Below, one piece after another: positions 1-11,142 of a stretch of 64,000 bases of DNA. The translations under genes and the position numbers were made by a program. Source of the DNA: Amylostereum areolatum. Its lineage: Eukaryota; Basidiomycota; Agaricomycetes; Russulales; Stereaceae. The first letter of the stretch is position 1. Each line of letters opens with the position of its first letter. The stretch lies in assembly GCA_012932865.1 (NCBI GenBank), contig SAXG01000002.1, forward strand, positions 2,108,001 through 2,172,000, read 5' to 3'. The notes below the pieces were generated by a model, which had not been told where the DNA came from, searched no databases, and worked only from the letters and a program-made list of their open reading frames with translations.

Positions 1-750
1 ATGCACGCTCCACGCGGACGGCAGAGGCGCCTCGAAGATCGCGCTGAGGATCTCCCGTCTGGTCGGGGTGGACATGACGGCGGCATCCTCTAAAACAGTG
101 GGCATCGGAGGCATGGGAAGGTGCTCGGAGGAGCTCGAGACGGAGATGGACAACGAACGGGGTTTGCGAGAGCGGCGTGTGGGAACGGAGACGAGGTCTG
201 CGGGGACACCTTCGCCGAGGTATCGCGCGAGCTTGGATAGCCTCTTCCTCCTGTCCCTGATCTCCTTCTCCATCCTCACACTCTCCCACTCGCACGATGC
301 CGATGCCGGCGTAATAGGCGTGAGGATTGACGAGGGGAAACGACCGCTAACCGGGGTGATGGAGATGGACATGCGCCTGGGTGTGAACAAAGGAGAGGCG
401 GGAGAAAAGGCGCTCCGGGGTGTGTAGGGAGTACGGGGTACGGCGCCGTCGGGAATACAAGGGAGGGTGCCATTGAAAGTGAGTTTGGGCGCGTGCTGAC
501 GGATGGAAAAAGCCTCCTGGAGAAAGGCGGACACTGGGGGAACATCGGGGACAAAGTTGTCAACACGTTCTTCTGATTCCATGCTCCAACGACTGCCTTG
601 GGGCATAAGCTCAAGTGATGACTCGAGGGAGGAAGTGCGACGTTGGGGAATGAGGGGGGTGAGGGGAGCCTCGTGGATGGGATGCGGGGGCTGGACGCGA
701 AGCATCGGAGTCGTTCCGAGGAGTTTGGCCAGTTTACGGCTGGACTTCAT
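1..750 (-). CDS. Unrecognised low-complexity protein, 5' part, runs off the window
   Basis: An open frame of about 250 codons starts at the ATG at 750 and is still open at position 1, so the gene continues beyond the window. The product begins MKSSRKLAKLLGTTP. It is rich in Ser, Pro and Arg, looks disordered, and has a short basic helix-like stretch with RRKRLSKLARYLGEG about two thirds along. The opposite strand is also partly open, but the minus frame is longer and has natural composition. I do not recognise a catalytic domain. Similar KL-x-R-x-LGE-x-VP stretches occur in uncharacterised basidiomycete proteins; that is recollection, not a search. Function unknown. Confidence 0.55.
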   Translation of the reverse strand, partial: MKSSRKLAKLLGTTPMLRVQPPHPIHEAPLTPLIPQRRTSSLESSLELMPQGSRWSMESEERVDNFVPDVPPVSAFLQEAFSIRQHAPKLTFNGTLPCIPDGAVPRTPYTPRSAFSPASPLFTPRRMSISITPVSGRFPSSILTPITPASASCEWESVRMEKEIRDRRKRLSKLARYLGEGVPADLVSVPTRRSRKPRSLSISVSSSSEHLPMPPMPTVLEDAAVMSTPTRREILSAIFEAPLPSAWSVH

Positions 751-1334
751 GAGCTGAGAACGCTGGGCAGAGGTGAGGAAGCATGTCGGGCTCGCAGGGG
801 GCATGAGGGAGATCAAGGAGGTCATGATGATGGTGAGCAGTCGGCGAGAACGAGAGCAGATGGAAAACAGAGAAGAAAAATCGAACACGACCAGTCGCGT
901 CGAGGTGAGTAGTCGTCGAAAGAAAAGGGGGAACGTGGGGAAGCCGCAGAGCAAAGCGGTGAGCCGTATTTATTGGGTGGTCGCTGCGGCGTCGAGCACC
1001 GCCCACGCCTCGGTCGCGCCCACACCTTGGTAGCAGCAGCCAATTGGGGTCCATGAGCAGCCGACGCGTCGCTACTGCTGTTGGCAAATGTCTGCCGTTC
1101 TGCCCATTCTGCCGGCAGAACATTGGCAGAAACGGCAGATACGGGGGGTCCGGGCAGAATATGGCAGAATCCAAATGTAGTATAGGCTAGATTCTACGTC
1201 CCTGGCCACAAATTGACATTTTCGGGGACACATTACGGTCCCAATCTCCAGTCGAAGACTCGAACATCGTCCTGTGTTTTCCATGCCGGAGCCTTGCAAT
1301 CAACCAGGCCGCGAGCGGGCGCTCCTTCGAATTT
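751..1334. other. Intergenic; left flank of hAT remnant
   Basis: No gene is seen. Positions 1075-1175 are dense in short TGCCGTTCTGCC- and GGCAGAA-type motifs in both orientations. This resembles the subterminal repeats of hAT elements and matches a similar patch at 2110-2185. Confidence 0.4.
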
Positions 1335-2087
1335 ATGTGCAAGACAGCTCTCGAGATCGCGCGCAAATGGCGATGGACCGAAGGAGAAGCCGTTCTTTTA
1401 TGGCAGGATCTAAAGGCTTATCACGAAGGCAGGGGTGTATGGTCAGGCGGCTCGAAGGATTGCCTTGAGTGGTGGCGCACACGACCAGTTCGTGCAGATG
1501 AGCATCCCCTCAAAAAACTCGGGATCACACTTGCATCAATTCAGCCGCATGCTGCTGATGTTGAGCGCATGTTCTCAGGCCTCGACGGCGTCCAGTCGGC
1601 GAAGCGATGCAACCTTTCGGTCCCCACATTCGAAGCACTTGGGAAGTGCCGTTCCCACTATGCGCGTGAGCTCTGGGAGCGCGATAGGCGCACCGGCCGT
1701 TCCCTTCACCGTCAGCATGCCCATATGCACACACGCGCGGAGACCGGCATCGATGTAGAACTAGTAGCTGACCTCGAGAAGACTTTTTCGTTCGTCACGC
1801 CACTCGTGGCTCCCGACGATCTTGATCTGAACGGGTTAGAATCGGTCACAATGGACGAGCTCGATACAGCGTTCGAGAACACAGCACTTCGTGCTCGGGA
1901 GGAGCCAGCCCAAGCAGTCAGTGCCAACCAGGAAGTCCTCGGAGGTCAAGTCTACCGTTTCTCGGAGCTCGATGCCATTGACCGCGGCGAGACTGTCAAC
2001 AACTTCGATGATGGTCTATCCGGTGGACATATTGGTGGAGATGGTGTTGCTCCCACCTGGAATATAGATGCCATTCTGTCTAAGTAG
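1335..2087 (+). pseudogene. hAT-family transposase C-terminal remnant
   Basis: A 250-codon frame carries the C-terminal dimerisation region of hAT transposases. It reads WW-R-TRP, then HPLKKLGITLASIQPHAADV, then ERMFSG and KRCNLSV, all typical of the hATC domain. Full-length hAT transposases have 600-800 residues with an N-terminal BED finger and an RNase H-like catalytic core. Neither is present, so this is an internally deleted or 5'-truncated relic. It sits between two patches of GGCAGAA/TTGCC motifs, at 1075-1175 and 2110-2185, that are probably what remains of the termini. I could not find a convincing 8-bp target duplication. The last 80 residues are acidic and unrecognised. Confidence 0.7.
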
Positions 2088-2189
2088 TGCTAGTACAATG
2101 TAATTCATTTGCCGTGTTTTGCCATTTGGCAATTGCCGTTCTGCCACTCTGCCAGGCAGATTGGGACCAAAATCGTTTTGCCATGTACA

Positions 2190-4890
2190 GTACGCGTCGC
2201 TAAACAGTTAAAACCATCAAATCTTGATGGGGATCGAAGTCGTTGACATTGTGTGAATTGACGTCGTGACTGGCTGTGGCAGACTGGCAGTACTTACAAG
2301 CTTGTGGATGAAGATGAAAGGGTCGACGACGCAAACCAGAACGTTAGGTCAGCCACGGAGCCTGGACGACGCAATGACCTTCAGTTCAGCATATATTTTC
2401 TCACAAGATCGTCTTCCCACCCTCACGAGCACGACAGGTGCGACAACGACAAACCATTGAACCCAAGCTGTCATGATCACCGGCCAATATCCTAATCGAT
2501 CTCTGCCCTCATGCAATTTAAATAATATCTGATTCCTACATCACGTATCGACTCAGTGTCGCCACTTCTACTCAGTCACAAACAGGATCGACGTAAAAAA
2601 GTCTGGGCACGTACAGTACTTACGGCACATAGATGAACTGTCAAGAGACCTGTCAACTGTTGATGTTCAACTGAACCAAGTGCAAGACTCCACCGCAAAC
2701 AGGTGCGATGTGAGCAGCATTGACTCGACGACTGTCGCCGTGGGAGGCAAGGAGTGTACGAGCGCGGCATGCGAACAGCACTGAGTACTGAACGGAAAAC
2801 ACATGTAACGAATACACCTACCGCCGCGACTCTCTTCTGCCTGCCTGCGAGCGCTCGCCTGCTGAGTATCCAAGCAGCTTTGAGTGCCAGAACCATGATG
2901 CAAGGGAGAAAGACGCCATTTCGCCATGGCCACGAATCGTGATGAGGACACGGCAGTCTTGAGTGGTGCCGGTGAGGGTTTAATGGAGCCCTGGTCAGGG
3001 CATACTTGGTCAGTTCTTCGGATACCTGAACTTGTGCCATCTTGATGTCTCGGCTGTCCCCCTCTAACGATTGGAGGATGCATAATTATCATCTTGCTGT
3101 AATATAATCCTTGAACGTGTGACTTGAAGCTGGATGAGAGATTTCCTTGAACATCGGCCAATGGAAAGCAACGAGAATATATCCGAAATTCGGGAGTAAG
3201 TCGTTGAGCATCGGTCAATGCGGTCGTGAGAGAAAGGAGGTGGAGGGATTGTAAGCGATTCGTCGAGCGCTGCGATTCCTCCGGCCTCCTGTGGGATGCT
3301 CAGGAGTCAGGAGAACGGCTATTATTCCGTCCCCTTCCGGCAAAAACGAGGTGTCTGCTAGAGTGAAAGGGTGGGTGTTAGGTTGAGCGGCGGCGCCGAG
3401 GGGCGAGAGATCGCACCTGGCGACCTAGAGTGTCAAGCTTCAAGGTTCGACGTGCACTCCAACGCTTCGAGGCTCGTCGAATGTGTGCGTCTGGCGCTGT
3501 GCATCGTCGAGTGGACTGTCTGTGAGTGCGGGCGGCGTCCTCGGGAGGTCTCCTGGGGCATTCACAGCCTTGAGCCCCTGCGTGTGCTTGCGTGCGGTCT
3601 GGTCGTCCACCTTAGACTGGTAGGCCGCCTCGTTGGCCTGGGCTTTCGCCTTCTCCTGGCGCTTCCGCCGTCGATAAACTTTACTTTGTTCCCGCTGTTT
3701 GGCCTTGTGGTTGGAGATGTTGGGAGCTGACACCACTCATTTGATGTCCCCAGGTGGGCCCCCACCAGGGGAGGAAGCGCGCTTGGAAGGGAGGATATCG
3801 TCCTGGTTTTCTTTAGCCATGGCTTGCCAGGCAACCAGCGTGCCAAAGTCCACGTTTGTCTGGTGGTGTATGTTAGACTCGGGAGTAGATCACTGTGAGT
3901 GGTGAGCGTGATTCAAGGGTACCAGGGCAGAATGGATCAGTGAAAGAATGGGGGAAACAATTGAAAGGACTTGAAGCGCTGGAACTTATGCATGGGGAGG
4001 AAAGAGGACCCTGGCATATCCCCCAACAACTTCGATCGAAAACGGTGGATTTTTGGCCCATCTGTGCGGACAATTTGAGCCTGAATCCAGCAGCATTATA
4101 CTCAGGGTTGCTTGTTCGGGGGTACTTCCGTGAGGATTACATCAGCAAAACCGCCGATTCCTGACAGCCGAAGCAGCCGTGGTAACAATTCGGCCCGAAA
4201 TGCTACCTAAAGTGGGGCCTTATAACGTCATACTTCCAGACCTGGGCATATTCCTGCCCCCTTGTAGCTCTTCCAGCCGGAAGTAGCAAGTTTCAGCCTC
4301 TTTACAGATATAAGCCGGCCAGCTCCGCTCCTTAGCGCCCACGTGATCACTGAGTGGGAAATAAGTTCAACGCGTCTCGCGGCGACTTCGTGACCCCGTT
4401 CTCTCCCGTCATCCGTTCCACACGATTGCCATCCATCCCCTTCTCCTCATTTTGGTGCCCAGACAACATTCTATACGGTATTACAGAAGGTATACATAGG
4501 ACCAAATCACATTTTATTCCCCATCCAACCAGTAGATCTTCCTAGGAGCGGTCAAGGAAGATATTAAGATACTTGCACCTAAAGTGGAGGCCGAGGTGGA
4601 CGTACTCAGCAGCTGGGACTTGCACAATAGGTACATCTTATAGCTTCTACAGTTAGAACTGTGTGTTGACAGCAGTTTTCTTCCCGCGCTTCGAGCACAG
4701 TGCCCGCCCAGGCAACTGCATGCCTCGGAGGGTTTTCCCGTGGTGGCTTCGCCTATTGGTGTGTATCCTCTGCGCATATACCCGTCGTCCACTAACCAAA
4801 GTCTTCCTTCATCAAGCATAGGACCCGCTAACTCGTGATATGGCATCCAGGAAGCTATCCGGTGTGTACCCCTCGATCTTCGTGTAGCGC
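2190..4890. other. No confident gene
   Basis: Several mid-length open frames exist on both strands, the longest on minus at 2576-3218 and 3440-3736. Overlapping frames are open together and none shows a domain. The 3440-3736 minus frame encodes a Lys/Gln/Arg-rich helix and may be a relic of a repeat-borne gene. Nothing else is supported. Confidence 0.4.
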
Positions 4891-4891
4891 T

Positions 4892-4936
4892 TGCGATGAC
4901 CCCGCATGCGATGACCCCGCATGCGATGACCCCGCA
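4892..4936. repeat. Three tandem copies of a 15-bp unit
   Basis: TGCGATGACCCCGCA is repeated three times without change, with the start of a fourth copy. It lies in non-coding DNA. Confidence 0.9.
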
Positions 4937-5665
4937 TGCTACATTTATCATTCCTATTTCCCATTACCTTTCCCTCATGTATCATTCACGTGATCTGTCA
5001 TGTACTATACAACAATGCAATAATATTGGATTTTTCGAGCTATAAATGGGTAGAAAGCCCCAAATTGTTTCAATTGATACAATTGAAGCTACTCGGAACT
5101 TCAGCTACTCCTACTTTTTGCTGCCTTACATTTGCATTACTTTGTAATGTTAATCATGTTACTTTGTTGGTACTATTTCCAGGGGGTTATAGACTTGGAC
5201 CCCCAGGTTATTGTTGCTGTGTGTAGCCAAAACCCGAAATTGTAGCTCTAGTAACAAATGTAACGGAAAACTACGCTGATGTAACACGAAGTAAGGACCG
5301 GGCCGTTTTGCTGATGTACAGATCAGAGGTCAATCTACATACAGGTCGTGCGGATTGCAGGATCAGTGTCAACGTAGCAGACGATCCGTGAGCATTGGGA
5401 GATCGGTGTTCACGTTTAGACGGCATGTAGCTGAAACTCAAAGTGGTAATTGGTGAAGTTTGTGAGGGTGGACTAAAGATGGACGGGGTACACAGAGTAG
5501 CTGTACACTAAGTACTAGATCTTTGTATCTGTCCTGCTGCTTTTCATAGGTGCGAAGTTGCTCGTTTGGCGACAGCGTCGAGCGAGACGGACTTGCGCCA
5601 GGTCACGGCGGTAGAGAGTCGAGAGACGGCGAAGTTCAACGTTCAACGTTCAATGACGCTGAGAT

Positions 5666-6169
5666 AGGACCCCTGAAATTCCCTATAGAGCATTCATCCC
5701 AGGGTGACCTGTTTTCGGTGGTGCGCTGGGACAGAATTTGGGCCATTTTCGGTGATTTACATGATAGATTTTTTCAAGTCAGCCGTTTTCAGTGGTTCTT
5801 AGACTATACATATCTAAAAATAGTCTAATTTCCCACGCCTTCGGCGTCGAGGTTTCCAGAGCAGAACTCTCATTTTATGCACAAGCTTGCTATAACATGC
5901 CTAGTTTGCTTCCATAGACCCATGGGAAGCAAAATATGCAAAATACTTGTGATTGGAACTGACAGATCCTCGGCGTGTTCAGATGCTTACCATTTTCGGT
6001 GGTGAAGATGGGACTTCGGACGGGCGAGTTCCTTTTCAGTGGTTCTTAGCTCCAACATGTCGGCCCTACGGGGCCCATTTTCGGTGGAGAGTACCATACA
6101 TAGGTTCCCATAAGGCCCAAATTTTCGGTGGTCCGAGATGAATCATTTATAGGGAATTTCAGGGGTCCT
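5666..6169. mobile_element. 504-bp hAT-type MITE with 8-bp TSD
   Basis: The ends are inverted: AGGACCCCTGAAATTCCC at 5666 is matched by its reverse complement ending at 6169. The terminal repeat is about 22 bp before mismatches begin. Both sides are flanked by the direct repeat GCTGAGAT (5658-5665 and 6170-6177), the 8-bp duplication expected of hAT transposition. Inside are many copies of TTTTCGGTGG or TTTTCAGTGG, typical of subterminal transposase-binding repeats. No coding capacity, so it is non-autonomous. Confidence 0.85.
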
Positions 6170-6305
6170 GCTGAGATGCCACCGGGCCTCCCGGCCACGG
6201 CGCCGATCCGTACGCATATGGATCTGACATCAGACCAGACGGAGGTTTTTCGGACGGGGGTCAGATCGGACAGATTTTGAATTTTCGTATATTCCGTGAG
6301 CATTA

Positions 6306-6374
6306 CAGCCGTTTGCATAACCGACTGGAATCCGCGCGTCGAGAAACTTGTTTGTCAGAGCCAAACATTGCCTT
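6306..6374 (+). repeat. Left terminal inverted repeat, copy 1
   Basis: 69 bp, perfectly inverted against 10258-10326. The two arms diverge immediately inside the shared CCTT. Confidence 0.92.
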
Positions 6375-6454
6375 TTCGGGAAATCACGTCTGCTGCGGGA
6401 GTGACAGCTGTGCGTCGCGAGGTCAGCTTTGCAGTGTCTTGAGTCCTGACCGCA

Positions 6455-7546
6455 ATGGCACCTCCCCTTAACCCTCAACTTCGAGAACGCATTGTCGAAT
6501 GGCGGGAGCGTTTTACAGTCTCCGAGATCACTGAACTCGCGCAGTGCTCAAAAAGCACAGTCTATGAAATCCTCCGCCTTTATCGCGAGACAGGTTCAGT
6601 GCATAGTCCCCATGGACTGTTGTCCCATGGCCGCTCCCGCATCCTTTCATTTGGAGAGCTCACATCCATCAACTCCTGGTTGGTCCAAGAGCCAGCAATG
6701 TTTCTTGACGAGATTCAAGACCGTCTTGACAAGGAGCTCGGAGTGTACGTTTCACTTGCAACCGTCGCCCGCGCTGTTCGCAGCCTTGCTCTCACTCACA
6801 AGCGGATATCAAAGGAGGCATTGGAACGAAACGATGCCGTTCGCGCAATGTGGGATGCAGCTTGGGGGGATATACCCATGGAGAGCATAGTCTGGTTGGA
6901 TGAATCTGGGGTGGATGATCGGGCACATCAGCGGACAATGGGAAGGGCACCACTGGGATCTGCATGCGTCCGCCGTGACCTGTTCTTCCATGGCACACGC
7001 CTGACAATGCTCCCAGTGCTCTCCTGTGATGGGATCATTGCTTTGGATCTTCTCGAAGGATCAGTCAACCGTGAGAGGTTCCTCCATTTTCTGCGGGAGG
7101 ATGTTGTACGCTTCAATTTCTTCTGGATGTCTGTGTCATGCTTATGCCTGTGTTGTGCTCATATAGGCACCCCTTCTCAACTCATATACTCCAGACAATC
7201 CAAGCCGTAATTCTGTGGTAGTCATGGATAATGTTGCCTTTCATCATGGAGACGAAGTGCGGGAGATCATTGAGAATGACTGTGGTGCGTTGTGCTGTCT
7301 GAAAGCTCCGGCTTCAAGGTATACTAACCAGTTTTAATGACAGGTGCAAAGCTTATATACCTACCACCATACTCCCCCGACATGAATCCCATCGAGCAAG
7401 CTTTCAGTAGTATCAAAGCCTTCTTGCGCCGTAATGAAAGCCACTTCACTGGACCTCACATGCGCGCTGAACTCATCCATCTTGCTATGGAAGAAATAAC
7501 GAATGAAGATGCCATTGGCTGGATTACAAACTGCGGGTATTCGTAA
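6455..7546 (+). CDS. DDE transposase of the Tc1/mariner superfamily (copy 1)
   Basis: Exons 6455-7105, 7167-7284 and 7344-7546 keep frame and give 323 residues. The N-terminus is a paired helix-turn-helix region ([20 protein letters not shown]). The catalytic acidic residues lie in [17 protein letters not shown] and [11 protein letters not shown], with about 35 residues between the second Asp and the Glu. [13 protein letters not shown] is the hallmark of the DDE_3/IS630-Tc1 group. The first intron follows EDV and ends ATATAG; the second ends GACAG. No frameshift or stop is seen, so the protein should be functional. It would cut and rejoin DNA at the 69-bp terminal repeats and insert at TA. 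Confidence 0.92.
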
Positions 7547-7712
7547 AGTAGGTAACGAACGTGGGGTAGATGTATGGACAGAGGTGATTATGCGACAGAT
7601 GAGGGAGTAGTAGGTTAGCGGAAGGTTATGCAGTGTAGTAAAGAGTGGGGGGTCAGGACAGCATGGTGTATGTACAGAAAATATTAGGCAACATTATAAA
7701 GGTTCGAGAAAC

Positions 7713-9759
7713 TCACTTATCCCCGAAGACATCGTACTCTGAAAAGAGAGACCGTACATAGTCTTTCTTCATGCGTAAACGCCTAGAGAATTGCTCTGCG
7801 GATGCAACGAGAACTCTCAGGCTATCGCTATCACCCCCGGTGAGTGACACCAAGGTGTCAAGGTCTAGCGAGGGCAAGGTTTCAAGGGTGATCTCCGCCG
7901 AAACAAGCATGGAGTGGTACTGCAACAGGTCATGTCCATCACGTTCAAGGATAGTGAGGAAAAAGTAATATAACTCATCCTGACGCCGAGGCATAGGAGA
8001 GAAAGGCAGGGCAGGAGGCGGTGCTGGAGATAACATGGAAGCGGGGGTCGCCGATGAACCTGCGGCGGAGGGAAGGGGAGGCGGAGAAATGCCGAGAACA
8101 GCAGATATCATAGCACTTTGTTGATTGACGAGGCCAGCGATGACGGGGACAAGAGCGGTGGCGGCATCTGTGGGTGCAGCGGGTGTGGCGGTAGGTGTCA
8201 TCACAGAATGTGGGCCTGAACGTCCACGGGCCTTGTGCGGGCGCAGACGACCATCGCGCACGCCATCAAACTCCTCAGTATTAGGAGGGTACTTGACAGT
8301 CGTTTCTTTCGCATCCTATCGAGATAGAGAAGGTCAGTACAGCATTGATCATATTCACAGAGGCTACTCACAACAGCGGATGCCCAACGCTTCAATCGCT
8401 TCCGATTAAGGCCAATGTGTCCATCTTGGGTTGGATAACAGAAGCCTTGCTCGTTGTGCTCGCCGCGATGCTTGTCACACTTGTACATTTCCTTCAGCTC
8501 GAGAATGATAGTACCCTGACGCTTGATCGAGTCAGAGTACGAGTCCGTGTTTGGAACCTGAGAAATACAATAAGTTTGGCAGGTTCATTAAATATACGTG
8601 CAGGCTTACCTCGGTTCCAGCACACGTTGGTCCGAGTTCCTTGTCGTGCTGGAGCACGGCATCAAACGGCTACAAGTCCCAATATTAGTCAAAGCAGAAG
8701 AACAGGGATGAAACCACATACACGCTTGCGCAGCCGGAAAGCCTCCATGGCGTCAAGGTCAAGTTCGATGTAGACATCACGAGGCCGTTTACGGAGTAAG
8801 GCCTCCCGAATTGCGAACCAGTCTTCATCTGAATCGACACTTGATGCATCACCCTTGCTGCAGGTAACAGAACGTTTAGGTATATGTTTGTATAACAATA
8901 GACGGAACAACTTACTTGACACCAGTCCAACGAATCTTGAAGGGTACGTTGATGGAGAACTGCCCATCCAACCCATGGATACGAAGGCCTTCAGCTACGA
9001 GAGACTCACGCGGAGTACTCGGGGTGATAGCGACAGTGGTGACCTTCGTGTCGTGAGTCCTCTTTGAACTCGCAGAGCTCTTGCCCTTCGCGGAACGTGG
9101 CACAGCCGGGGTGTAATAGACAGTGTAATGTGTGGTGTAGCCTGCAGGTAATTGGTCAGTATGCTCATTGTTAATGAAGAATGGATCAACGCACGGTCAT
9201 TCGATGACGACGCAGCAGATCCTGGGGCGGAGGGTAGAAACCCAATGGCATCGCTTGTGTTCCCAGCCAAGGGAGTGCCGGAGTTAGCCTGGAGGGCGAC
9301 TGGTGCCGACTGTTGAGGCATAGGTGGAGGCGGCGGCGGCAACTGTGGGCCTGGAGGTGGTGGTGGTGGCAGCGGCAGGCCTGGGGGCGGCGGAACTGGG
9401 GGCAGCGGAACTCGAGGTAGTGAGGCGAGCGTTGGGGCAACTACTCCGGGGTTGGCAGCCTGCCATCGTGCCGTCAACATATCGAGAACACGACGTTGAT
9501 CTTGAGGCGACAGGCGCGCGAAGCCGGCTTGTCGCGACTCCTCCATCTCATCTTGGGATGTGTAGAATTGAGGAGGATTGACCGCTCCATCTAGAGAAAG
9601 TCAGCACCGCACACAAACTCTACTGGTACGTAACGTACCAATCCCTCCCGGGTTCACAAGCCAGTGGATCGACACAGGTCGGGGAGCCTGCGGGTGTCGA
9701 TAAGGAACGAATCGCGGTGTCAAAGGACGAGACGGTCCACGAGGGTCTGGAGAGGACAT
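7713..9759 (-). CDS. Second (passenger) gene of the Tc1-like element (copy 1), unknown function
   Basis: Seven exons (9639-9759, 9195-9590, 8916-9141, 8722-8857, 8610-8669, 8372-8557, 7713-8315) join in phase to 575 residues. Residues 60-180 are Pro-rich with poly-Pro runs. The middle has an acidic SSVDSDEDW stretch and a Cys/His cluster MYKCDKHRGEH then GFCY then DGHIGL, which could bind zinc. A WASAV helix follows. The last 75 residues (DELYYFFLTILERDGH onward) are helical and could be a SAM-like or dimerisation module. No transposase motif is present. It could be an accessory DNA-binding subunit or a captured host gene. Confidence 0.75.
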
Positions 9760-10257
9760 GAGGGAGGGAGCGGGAAAAAGATGGGGATGGAACTCACAAG
9801 CTCAAAACCCGAGGCTTTTTATCATCTTCGCCAACTTCACCGCAACTTCGCCGTGCTCCTGTCATCCACCAGAATCCCACCCTCGTTGTTGCCCTTCAAT
9901 CATGCGCAGTTTTGGTTTCTAGAGAGATCCAAATTAAGTGTAAGCATCCAAGACCACGAGGGGGACGTCTCCGAGGCTCCCGACTCCTCACTCACCGAGT
10001 ATCCAAGCAACAAGGGTGGTTTGTGCTCGTTGTTGAGGTTTTTCAGGGTATTGAAGGCTTCTAGGCCAGCTATGAGGAGTTTTCATGACTCCCGAAGCCC
10101 GACACGGAGAGTGTTGATCACTCTGGAGAGGTCATTTGGGTGGAAAGTAGATGGAACATGTCGTCAATGGTCATCGCAAAGATCAGGAAGCCCGCTCCTG
10201 AACAGCACGAAGTCACAAATGAGTCACTGCGTGACGAATGTGATAAGCACTCCCAAT

Positions 10258-10326
10258 AAGGCAATGTTTGGCTCTGACAAACAAGTTTCTCGACGCGCGG
10301 ATTCCAGTCGGTTATGCAAACGGCTG
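10258..10326 (-). repeat. Right terminal inverted repeat, copy 1
   Basis: 69-bp inverted match to 6306-6374, followed by the TA duplication at 10327-10328. Confidence 0.92.
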
Positions 10327-10651
10327 TACCCTCTGATGTCCTTGTCATCTTGTTCCCAGATTGCGCCTCGGTTATTCCAGTCAAGCGTGAGGCAGCTGCC
10401 AGAGGTTCTGGATCCCTACTTACGGGCCATGGATACGAAGAGCCTCCGTGGTTAAGGGCATCGACCTGTGACCGTTGTTCGGAGCAAGATAAGGTAGGCC
10501 ACTGTAGCATTGAGAGGTACTTACATGAAGGGTTGAGAGAGACAAGGTAGGCGGAAGGTCGAGCGAACATGAGTTCGCCAGAAAAGACTGACAAAGATGA
10601 CTGAGCAGGTCGAAAGATTATAATATTCTTCCATTAGCAGCACTCTCACAA

Positions 10652-10732
10652 GCATTAGTGGGGTAGTGGTAACCTGGGTCGTTGCCATTGAAAAGACTCG
10701 ACCCGCCCGGAGTTCGATTCTCCGTTAATGCA
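10652..10732 (+). tRNA. tRNA-Gly (anticodon GCC) with a 10-nt intron
   Basis: The acceptor strands GCATTAG and TTAATGC pair over seven positions, the last as G-U, with discriminator A at 10732. The D arm holds TAGTGGTAA. The anticodon stem GGTCG (10677-10681) pairs with CGACC (10699-10703). The loop TTGCCA is interrupted after position 37 by TTGAAAAGAC (10688-10697). The T arm is CGGAG-TTCGATT-CTCCG. The anticodon at 10684-10686 reads GCC. Confidence 0.9.
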
Positions 10733-10733
10733 G

Positions 10734-10738
10734 TTTTT
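10734..10738 (+). terminator. RNA polymerase III terminator
   Basis: A T5 run begins two bases after the tRNA discriminator base. Confidence 0.8.
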
Positions 10739-11142
10739 CTTTTGCTAGGATGAGACAATATCTGAGTGGCCGCCGCCGTGGCCGGCGGCCGCTTTGGCAA
10801 AAGTAACAAAAGGCTGTGGGCGTGGCAAGTATCATGTAGTATGCGACCAGTTTCACTTTCCAGTGTCCACAGACGCCCTTTCTTTTGAGTACATAGAATA
10901 AGTAAGTTACATGTTGGTGTGGGTGGCAGTGGGTGCAAAGACGGATGCGGCTATAATGAGCAAGCCGTCGGCTGACGTCTGCTGCCGGCGGCGCTCTGAC
11001 TCTTGCGCAGTCGCAGTGTTTGGCACTGGCGATGTAACTTTATAACTCCTCAGAGCTTTCGAGCTTTTTTCTCTCTATCACACCTCATTCCCCACCCAAG
11101 TGGTCATTGAAACAGCCTTCTAGCACTTTGCTCTCCTCCACC

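Larger units (their letters stand above)
6306..10326 (+). mobile_element. Tc1/mariner-like element, copy 1 (4,021 bp)
   Basis: The element is bounded by 69-bp inverted terminal repeats starting CAGCCGTTTGCATAACCGAC and flanked by TA on both sides (6304-6305 and 10327-10328), the target duplication of the Tc1/mariner superfamily. It carries a three-exon DDE transposase on plus (6455-7546) and a seven-exon second gene on minus (7713-9759). The two genes converge. Every open frame inside it recurs unchanged in the second copy 27,506 bp away, so the copies are essentially identical and at least one inserted recently. At 4 kb with two genes it is far larger than the usual 1.3-2 kb of this superfamily. 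Confidence 0.93.

Noticed and set aside
1081..2190. Exact boundaries and TSD of the hAT remnant
   Set aside because: TGGCAAA-like sequence occurs at both sides, but the adjacent 8-bp stretches do not match, so ends are not claimed.
2576..3218. Overlapping minus ORFs of 154 and 183 codons
   Set aside because: Two frames open together with no domain or start context; composition looks non-coding.
9664..10455. 263-codon plus ORF across the right end of element copy 1
   Set aside because: Partly antisense to exon 1 of the passenger gene. It runs through the terminal repeat into unrelated flank, and in copy 2 it ends differently.
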